From JBEKVE01 sp049514335 (GTDB lineage Bacteria; Actinomycetota; Acidimicrobiia; Acidimicrobiales; UBA8190): a stretch of 17,077 nucleotides of DNA. Within the stretch, counting starts at the first letter, position 1. Every line of letters begins with the position of its first letter. This document shows positions 12,779-17,077 of this stretch, piece after piece. The notes below the pieces were generated by a model. The model saw only the letters and a program-made list of their open reading frames with translations, made no database searches and was not told the origin of the DNA. The translations under genes were made by a program, and so were the position numbers. Location: contig JBEKVE010000058.1 of NCBI GenBank assembly GCA_049514335.1, forward strand, positions 1 through 17,077, read 5' to 3'.

Positions 12779-13753
12779 TCAGTCCACCAACGTGCGGCCG
12801 GTGAGCCGCAGGAACACGTCCTCGAGCGTCGAGCGCCGCACGAGGGCGCTGTCGGGTACGAACCCCAGACGATGCACCTCGGCCAGCGCCGCTTCTCCGT
12901 CGTCGGTGTAGAGCAGCAGCCGGTCGGGCAGCACCTCGGCTCGTTGCACGAGCCCGGCGAGCCGGGCCGCCACCGCCTCGGTGTCGGCGTCGACGGCGCC
13001 GAAGCGCAGCTCCACGACCTCGCGTGTGGAGTACCGGGTGATGAGGTCGCGCGGCGAGCCCTCGGCTGCGAAGCGTCCGCCGTCCATGACGGCCAGGCGG
13101 TCGCACAACTGCTCGGCCTCGTCCATGTAGTGGGTGGTGATGACGAGCGTGACGCCCTGCTGCTTCAGCCGGTAGAGCCGGTCCCACACGAGGTGGCGGG
13201 CCTGAGGGTCGAGACCGGTGGTGGGCTCGTCGAGGATGAGCAGCTCGGGATCCGACACGAGCGACCGGGCGATGGTGAGCCGGCGCTTCATGCCTCCCGA
13301 CAGCGGGTCGACCTTGTCGTGGGCGCGGTCCGACAGCTGCGTGAACTCGAGCAGCTGCTCGGCACGCTCGCGGATGACGCGACGGGGAAGGTCGAAGTAG
13401 CGCCCGTACACCATGAGGTTGTCGAGGACGGTGAGCTCGAGGTCGAGGCTGTCCTCCTGGGGGACGACGCCGATCCGGCCCCGGATCCTGGTGCCGTCGC
13501 GGGCCGGGTCCATGCCGAGCACCCGTAGCGTGCCCCCCGACACCGGGGACATGCACGCGATCATGCGCATGGTCGACGTCTTGCCCGCGCCGTTCGGGCC
13601 GAGAAGGCCATAGGACTCGCCCCGCTCGATCTGGAAGTCGATACCGTCGACGGCGACGAAGTCCCCGAAGCGCTTGACCAGACCCCGTCCCACCACGAGC
13701 GGCGATGCAGCGGTTTCGGTGTCGGGAGGCGATGACCGATGTGGTGTGACCAC
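12779..13753 (-). CDS. ABC transporter ATP-binding protein (NodI/DrrA-like)
   Basis: The 324-residue ATPase drives the two permeases encoded directly downstream. It shows all the parts of an ABC nucleotide-binding domain: Walker A GPNGAGKT at 52-59, Q-loop Gln99, signature LSGGM at 141-145, Walker B LLILDEP at 161-167, the D-loop phrase GLDPQARHLVWDRL that is typical of the NodI branch, and the H-loop histidine in VITTHYMDEAEQL. Residues from about 220 form the accessory C-terminal domain usual in this family, ending in STLEDVFLRLTGR. The GTG at 13753 has no ribosome-binding site. A possible TAGCTT -10 box lies eight bases upstream, so the transcript may be leaderless or nearly so. It follows the 128-aa gene on the same strand after 44 bases, so read-through is possible. 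Confidence 0.93.
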   Translation of the reverse strand: MVTPHRSSPPDTETAASPLVVGRGLVKRFGDFVAVDGIDFQIERGESYGLLGPNGAGKTSTMRMIACMSPVSGGTLRVLGMDPARDGTRIRGRIGVVPQEDSLDLELTVLDNLMVYGRYFDLPRRVIRERAEQLLEFTQLSDRAHDKVDPLSGGMKRRLTIARSLVSDPELLILDEPTTGLDPQARHLVWDRLYRLKQQGVTLVITTHYMDEAEQLCDRLAVMDGGRFAAEGSPRDLITRYSTREVVELRFGAVDADTEAVAARLAGLVQRAEVLPDRLLLYTDDGEAALAEVHRLGFVPDSALVRRSTLEDVFLRLTGRTLVD

Positions 13754-13761
13754 GGCGCTTC

Positions 13762-13767
13762 AAGCTA
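13762..13767 (-). promoter_or_regulatory. Possible -10 box for the ABC exporter operon
   Basis: TAGCTT on the minus strand ends eight bases before the GTG at 13753, so a transcript would start within two bases of the start codon. No Shine-Dalgarno sequence is present, which fits near-leaderless translation, but spacing is not exact and the operon may also be read from upstream. Confidence 0.3.
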
Positions 13768-13797
13768 CCCGCGCCACCCACCCGCCGATTCTGGCGC

Positions 13798-14184
13798 TCA
13801 GGCCACGAGCAGTGCGACGGCGCGCTCGGCCATGTCCTCGCGTGACACACCGCGCGTGGCCGCGGCCCGTTCCAGCAGGCCGTCGAGGTAGAGCGCCAGG
13901 CTGATGGCGGCGGTCGACGGATCGGCCACCACCAGGGGCACGGGTTCGCGGCGTGCGTCGATGCCCGACGCCTCGAGCAGCGCCCCGCGCAGCGCCAGGA
14001 GAGCGGCGCGGGCCCCCATGACGCCCACCCCGCCCCGGCGCATCCACAGGCTCAGGCCCAGAGGCAGGCTCAGGTTGTCGGGGGTCCGATCCTCGGCGTC
14101 GAGGGTGGCGAGGCCGAAAAGTGCCTCCCTGACGAACCGTTCGACGGACCGCTCACCGACGGACTCGAGTCGTGCACCTCGCAC
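13798..14184 (-). CDS. Unrecognised 128-residue protein, divergent from Ku
   Basis: AGGAGG with a five-base spacer precedes GTG 14184, which opens a 128-residue frame. The protein looks largely alpha-helical and soluble: FVREALFGLATLDAED near 18, NLSLPLGLSLWMRRGGVGVM near 40, AALLALRGALLEASG near 62 and a C-terminal ISLALYLDGLLERAAATRGV then EDMAERAVALLVA. I do not recognise a domain; the last part could pass for a small regulator or an adaptor. It sits between the ABC exporter, 44 bases downstream on the same strand, and the divergent Ku gene, so it may share the exporter transcript. Longer open frames in this phase run upstream antisense to Ku and are rejected because the ribosome-binding site is at 14184. 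Confidence 0.65.
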   Translation of the reverse strand: MRGARLESVGERSVERFVREALFGLATLDAEDRTPDNLSLPLGLSLWMRRGGVGVMGARAALLALRGALLEASGIDARREPVPLVVADPSTAAISLALYLDGLLERAAATRGVSREDMAERAVALLVA

Positions 14185-14252
14185 CGGAACCTCCTGGTCA
14201 GCCCTCCGTAGGCCCTCGATGCCAGTGTGCCGACATGGTGTAACAGGGTGGT

Positions 14253-14270
14253 GGACCGGGGCACCGGTCC
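14253..14270. promoter_or_regulatory. Palindromic site in the divergent region between the 128-aa gene and Ku
   Basis: GGACCGG and CCGGTCC pair perfectly around four bases. The site lies 62 bases upstream of the Ku ATG and 69 bases upstream of the GTG of the divergent gene, a position suited to an operator controlling both. A similar perfect CGACCGGTCG lies at 4606-4615, which may be chance. No convincing -10 box was found for either gene; TTGACT at 14295-14300 is noted. Confidence 0.35.
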
Positions 14271-14331
14271 TGGTCAGAGCGTTGTGACCCGTGGTTGACT
14301 GGATGGGTCCCCGCCTGCGAAAGGAGCCGCC

Positions 14332-15345
14332 ATGCCCAGGGCGATCTGGACGGGGTCGCTGAGCTTCGGGCTCGTCAACGTGCCCGTGGGGCTCTTTACC
14401 GCCACCGAGGACCGGACCATCCACTTCAACCAGTTCCAGTCGGGCACCTCCGACCGGATCCGGCAGAAGCGCGTCAACGAGCGCACCGGCGAGGAGGTGG
14501 AGTACGCCGAGGTGGTGAAGGGCTACGACCTCGGCGGGGGCGAGTACGTGATCCTCAGCCCCGAGGAGCTCGAGTCCGTCGAGCCGGGCCGGTCGCGTAC
14601 CATCGAGATCACGGACTTCGTCGACCTGGCGGAGATCGACCCCATCCAGTACAAGTCCACGTACTACGTCGGTCCCCAGGGCGAGCAGGCGGCGCGGCCC
14701 TACGCCCTGCTGCGCCAGGCCATGGAGGCCTCGAACAAGGTCGCCATCGCCTCGCTCGTGCTGCGCTCCAAAGAGCACCTGGTGGCCATCCGGCCCACGC
14801 ACTCGGTGCTCGCCCTCGAGACGATGTACTTCGCCGACGAGGTGCGTGACCCGTCGCGCGAGGTGCCGGGCCTCGACGAGAGCCTGACCTTCACCCCACG
14901 CGAGCTCGACACGGCCAAGATGCTCATCGAGTCCATGACGAGCCCGTGGGACCCCGAGGTGTACGAGGACGAGTACCGCAAGCGGGTCGAGCAGCTGATC
15001 GAGGAGAAGCGCCAGGGCACCGTCGTCGTCACCGAACGACGCGAGCCGGCGCCCACGCCCGTGGTCGACCTCATGGAGGCCCTGCAGGCGAGCGTGGAGG
15101 CGGCCCGCGCCCACAAGCCGGGACGGCGTCTCGCCCCCGCCACCGACGAGCCCGCCGCCCCCGAGCGCACCGGCCGCCCGGCACCCGCCCGCGCCGAGGA
15201 GGACCTGTCGGCACTCAGCAAGGCCGAGCTCCAGGCCCGGGCGGGTGACCTCGGCATCGCCGGGCGCTCGCGTATGACCAAGGACGAGCTCGAGGCGGCG
15301 CTGTCCGCCGCCGCCCGCCCGGCGAAGCGGCGCAAGGCGTCGTAG
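14332..15345 (+). CDS. ku: Non-homologous end-joining protein Ku
   Basis: The 337-residue protein starts with the invariant bacterial Ku opening MPRAIWTGSLSFGLVNVPVGL and continues with the Ku core: HFNQFQ and RIRQKRVN near 32-50, GYDLGGGEYVILSPEELE near 64-81, YYVGP near 110, RPYALLRQAMEAS near 120 and the ALETMYFADEVR block near 162. Homodimeric Ku rings bind DNA ends and recruit the ligase LigD in NHEJ. After the core, residues 245-290 are Pro/Ala/Arg-rich and 292-324 (LSALSKAELQARAGDLGIAG onward) resemble a SAP/Rho-N-type nucleic acid-binding helix pair, followed by a basic tail KRRKAS. C-terminal extensions vary among bacterial Ku proteins and this type adds DNA contact. AAGGAG with a five-base spacer fixes the ATG. 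No LigD, primase or nuclease is in the window. The stop codon overlaps a promoter-like box for the next gene. Confidence 0.96.
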   Translation: MPRAIWTGSLSFGLVNVPVGLFTATEDRTIHFNQFQSGTSDRIRQKRVNERTGEEVEYAEVVKGYDLGGGEYVILSPEELESVEPGRSRTIEITDFVDLAEIDPIQYKSTYYVGPQGEQAARPYALLRQAMEASNKVAIASLVLRSKEHLVAIRPTHSVLALETMYFADEVRDPSREVPGLDESLTFTPRELDTAKMLIESMTSPWDPEVYEDEYRKRVEQLIEEKRQGTVVVTERREPAPTPVVDLMEALQASVEAARAHKPGRRLAPATDEPAAPERTGRPAPARAEEDLSALSKAELQARAGDLGIAGRSRMTKDELEAALSAAARPAKRRKAS

Positions 15346-15348
15346 CCT
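15343..15348 (+). promoter_or_regulatory. -10 box for the M48 protease gene overlapping the Ku stop codon
   Basis: TAGCCT includes the TAG stop of Ku. Transcription would start at 15355, the first base of the hairpin at 15354-15378. The box is identical to the one proposed for the flippase-like operon. No -35 box is recognised. Confidence 0.35.
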
Positions 15349-15353
15349 GACCG

Positions 15354-15378
15354 CGGCAGGCGCCGAACGGGCCTGCCG
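15354..15378 (+). terminator. Hairpin between Ku and the M48 protease: Ku terminator or 5' stem-loop of the protease mRNA
   Basis: CGGCAGGC and GCCTGCCG pair perfectly over eight bases around a nine-base loop, starting nine bases after the Ku stop. There is no T tract; GGGAGGGGG follows immediately, partly overlapping the right arm. Position relative to the upstream TAGCCT box means the stem may also be the very 5' end of the protease transcript. Confidence 0.4.
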
Positions 15379-15390
15379 GGAGGGGGTCCG

Positions 15391-15417
15391 ATGACCGCGG
15401 CGGTGCCGGCAGCGTGA
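15391..15417 (+). CDS. Nine-codon upstream ORF (MTAAVPAA) coupled to the M48 protease start
   Basis: ATG 15391 follows GGGAGGGGG with about a four-base spacer and reads eight codons to TGA 15415-15417, which overlaps the GTG start of the protease in GTGA. The only good ribosome-binding site in the gap serves this small ORF, not the protease GTG, so ribosomes probably reach the protease by termination and re-initiation. It has no special codon run pointing to attenuation. Alternatively, it is a spurious frame. Confidence 0.4.
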   Translation: MTAAVPAA

Positions 15418-16442
15418 CCATCGACGCCACCATCCACTACGAGGGGATCAGCCCGAAGGCCTACGAGCATCCCGCCGACCGGGCCGCCACCGCCGCGTTG
15501 CGGTCGATCCCCCTCATGGACCAGCTCGTGAAGCGCCTGTGCGACCTGGGCCACGAGCGGCGTCTGCGCCAGGTCCTGCTGGGCAACGCCGTGCGCGTGG
15601 GTGGCGACCAGGTGCCGGCGGTGTGGGAGCGGTACCGCCACTGCGTGCGCGTCCTCGACCTCGAGCGCGTCCCGGACCTGTATCTGACCCAGACGCCGCT
15701 CGTCAACGCCATGACGGTGGGGGCGAAGAACCCCGTCGTGATCGTGTACTCGTCGCTGGTGGGCTCCTACGAGCCGATCGAGGTGCAGGCGGTGCTGGCC
15801 CACGAGGTGGGGCACGTGCTGTCGGAGCACTACACCTACACCACCGCCCTGGTGATCATCTCGCAGGTGGTGCGGGGCGCGTTGCCCCTGTCGCTGTTCA
15901 CCGGGCTCCCCGTACGCGCCCTGTACCTGGCCCTGCTCGAGTGGTCGCGCATGGCCGAGCTGTCGAGCGACCGGGCCGCGGCCCTGGTGCTCGCCGATCC
16001 GCTGCCGGTGTGCCAGATGCTCATGCGCCTGGCCGGGGGTGCGGTCGAGGGCCTCAACCTCGACGCCTTCATCCGCCAGGCCACCGCCTACGAGGATGAG
16101 GACGATCTCTACGCTCGCCACGCCCGCTTCTGGGAGGAGGTGGGCCGCCCCCACCCCTTCGCCGTTCGACGGGTGGCGCAGTTGGTCCGGTGGGTGTCGG
16201 ACGGCGACTTCGACCGCATCCGGTCGGGCCACTACGTCCGACGGGGACAGGAGCCGCCGGCGTCGGCCGAGTTCGACGCGGCGGTGACGCACTACGCCGA
16301 GCGCTTCGAGGCCATGGTCGACCGGGTGGGGGGCGGGGTGCAGCGCGTGGCCGACCAGATCAGCGCGTGGCTGCGCGCCCGGCAGAACACGGGCGCGTCG
16401 ACCGGCGACGGGGACGTCGACGACGACTGGGGCGACGAGTAG
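15414..16442 (+). CDS. M48-like zinc metalloprotease
   Basis: The 342-residue protein carries the zincin motif HEVGHVLSEH with His130, Glu131 and His134, and a third zinc ligand candidate Glu182 in SRMAELSSDRAAA, the pattern of M48 (HtpX/Ste24-like) peptidases. Preceding family context is PDLYLTQTPLVNAMTVG and VIVYSSLVGSYEPIEVQAVL. Two moderately hydrophobic stretches after the motif (about 141-177) may contact or enter the membrane, but there are no clear N-terminal membrane spans as in HtpX and no signal peptide. Such proteins are usually quality-control proteases; the substrate is unknown. The C-terminus ends in a strongly acidic Asp/Gly tail. GTG 15414 is chosen because it overlaps the stop of a 9-codon ORF with a strong ribosome-binding site; an in-frame start later would truncate the conserved N-terminus. 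Its gene follows Ku by 68 bases with its own likely promoter. Confidence 0.88.
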   Translation: MTIDATIHYEGISPKAYEHPADRAATAALRSIPLMDQLVKRLCDLGHERRLRQVLLGNAVRVGGDQVPAVWERYRHCVRVLDLERVPDLYLTQTPLVNAMTVGAKNPVVIVYSSLVGSYEPIEVQAVLAHEVGHVLSEHYTYTTALVIISQVVRGALPLSLFTGLPVRALYLALLEWSRMAELSSDRAAALVLADPLPVCQMLMRLAGGAVEGLNLDAFIRQATAYEDEDDLYARHARFWEEVGRPHPFAVRRVAQLVRWVSDGDFDRIRSGHYVRRGQEPPASAEFDAAVTHYAERFEAMVDRVGGGVQRVADQISAWLRARQNTGASTGDGDVDDDWGDE

Positions 16443-16445
16443 GCG

Positions 16446-16482
16446 GCGGTGCCGACGAGGGTGCCGATGAGGTCGGCGCCGC
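16446..16482. terminator. Bidirectional terminator hairpin between the M48 protease and ferritin-like genes
   Basis: GCGGTGCCGAC (16446-16456) pairs with GTCGGCGCCGC (16472-16482), eleven pairs including one T-G wobble, around a 15-base loop. It fills the 43-base gap between two convergent stop codons almost completely. No T tract is present on either side. Confidence 0.5.
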
Positions 16483-16485
16483 ACC

Positions 16486-17077
16486 TCAGCCCCCGGCTGC
16501 TCCGGCGAGGGTGTCGACGGCCCGCTCCAGCAGGCACAGATCCTCGAGGCCGGGGAGCCGGTGCACCATCCGGTCGACGCGCCGGGCCGCCGCCCGGCCG
16601 TCGGCGTCGCCGAAGAGATGGCTCGCCATGAAGGCCACCTCGGCGTCGGGCATGACGCCGGAACCGACGGGGGCCCAGCGGTGGCGCAGCGCCGCACGGG
16701 TGAGCCGACGCGCCGCGGGGCTGGCGGCCAGGCGCCGGCGTGCCTGCATGGCGTAGAAGTCGATGTGGCGACCCTCTTGGCGCATGATGCGGCGCAGGAG
16801 CTCGCTCAGCACGGGGTGCTCGGCCCTGGCGGCCAGGCGCGCGTACGCAGCCTGGGTGGTCCACTCGTTGACGGCCCCCCAGGTCATGTGGACGGTCACG
16901 ATGTGTGGCGTCACGGCCGACGCCAGCGTGAAGGCGAAGGGGCGCAACGAGTCGTAGCGCGGTAGGTGACGACGGACACCGGCCAGGCGCTCGGCACCGG
17001 CCGCCTGGCCGTGGGCCCGCAGGACGTCGCCGATGGCCTCGCCGTGCCAGTGCTCTTCGTAGCCCCAGCACGCCAGG
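16486..17077 (-). CDS. Ferritin-like di-iron protein, N-terminus beyond the window edge
   Basis: The frame runs 196 codons from the right edge to a stop at 16486 with no interruption; the start lies beyond 17077. Two ExxH motifs, in YEEHWHGEA near the visible beginning and in RQEGRHIDFYA about 80 residues later, are the metal-binding pairs of a four-helix di-iron ferritin-like fold. The surrounding CWGYEEHWHGEAIGDVLRAH and the later MTWGAVNEWTTQAAY resemble the fatty-acid/acyl-ACP desaturase-like branch of the ferritin superfamily, which oxidises substrates with O2, but the exact reaction is not readable. It is soluble-looking without membrane spans. A TTG at 16947 could be mistaken for a start but would remove the first metal-binding pair. 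It converges on the M48 protease, sharing a hairpin terminator. Confidence 0.8.
   Translation of the reverse strand, partial: LACWGYEEHWHGEAIGDVLRAHGQAAGAERLAGVRRHLPRYDSLRPFAFTLASAVTPHIVTVHMTWGAVNEWTTQAAYARLAARAEHPVLSELLRRIMRQEGRHIDFYAMQARRRLAASPAARRLTRAALRHRWAPVGSGVMPDAEVAFMASHLFGDADGRAAARRVDRMVHRLPGLEDLCLLERAVDTLAGAAGG

Noticed and set aside
13798..15114. Extension of the 128-aa frame to a 438-residue protein
   Set aside because: The extra part is antisense to Ku, and a strong ribosome-binding site marks the start at 14184.
14700..16697. A 665-codon minus-strand open frame across Ku and the protease
   Set aside because: Antisense to Ku and the M48 protease and overlapping the end of the ferritin-like gene in another frame; no family motifs.
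1..17077. Mobile elements, CRISPR array, tRNA/rRNA, riboswitch or prophage
   Set aside because: No transposase, integrase, regularly spaced repeats, cloverleaf or known aptamer pattern was found on reading either strand; only short tandem and inverted repeats are present.

Overview
The window is a GC-rich chromosomal segment with many GTG/TTG starts and several TANNNT-type -10 boxes placed so that transcripts would start on or near the start codon (leaderless). An Eis-type acetyltransferase, bacterial Ku and an actinobacterial-style gene set point to a high-GC actinomycete. Acidimicrobiia is my best guess, but that is inference and no rRNA or marker gene is present. I see no insertion sequence, prophage, CRISPR array, tRNA or rRNA.

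Left part (1-4471). A partial gene tail at the left edge (possibly frameshifted) converges on a secreted GH114-type glycosidase (342-1178, minus). Next come a ROK-family sugar kinase (1425-2396, minus) and, just upstream of it and probably in the same operon, an integral membrane protein of the lysylphosphatidylglycerol-synthase transmembrane/flippase-like family (2479-3663, minus). An alpha/beta hydrolase (3752-4471, plus) is divergent from that operon.

Middle (4472-7076). The roughly 490 bases between the hydrolase and the acetyltransferase hold a 16-base tandem repeat overlapping the hydrolase stop, two strong hairpins (probably one terminator per strand), a small minus-strand ORF (4622-4837) that reads like the last blades of a beta-propeller, and a hairpin after the acetyltransferase. 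Upstream are an Eis-like N-acetyltransferase (4965-6185) and an unrecognised 284-aa protein (6222-7076), probably one minus-strand operon driven by a leaderless promoter.

Centre (7295-11062). This is the most interesting locus: a type-2 circularly permuted ATP-grasp protein followed by one 685-residue protein that joins an alpha-E (DUF403) domain to a complete transglutaminase-like cysteine peptidase domain. These three families usually occur as neighbouring separate genes and have been predicted to make and process an unknown peptide or peptide tag. Here the last two are one polypeptide.

Right part (11069-17077). A NodI/NodJ-type ABC exporter (one ATPase and two different permeases, minus strand) is preceded by an unrecognised 128-aa gene. 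That gene is divergent from a Ku gene whose product carries a C-terminal SAP/Rho-N-like tail. Downstream of Ku is an M48-type metalloprotease with an apparent promoter overlapping the Ku stop codon, a hairpin at its predicted transcript start and a 9-codon upstream ORF coupled to its GTG start. The window ends inside a minus-strand ferritin-like di-iron protein, separated from the protease by a bidirectional terminator hairpin. No LigD is visible, so any NHEJ partner of Ku must lie elsewhere.
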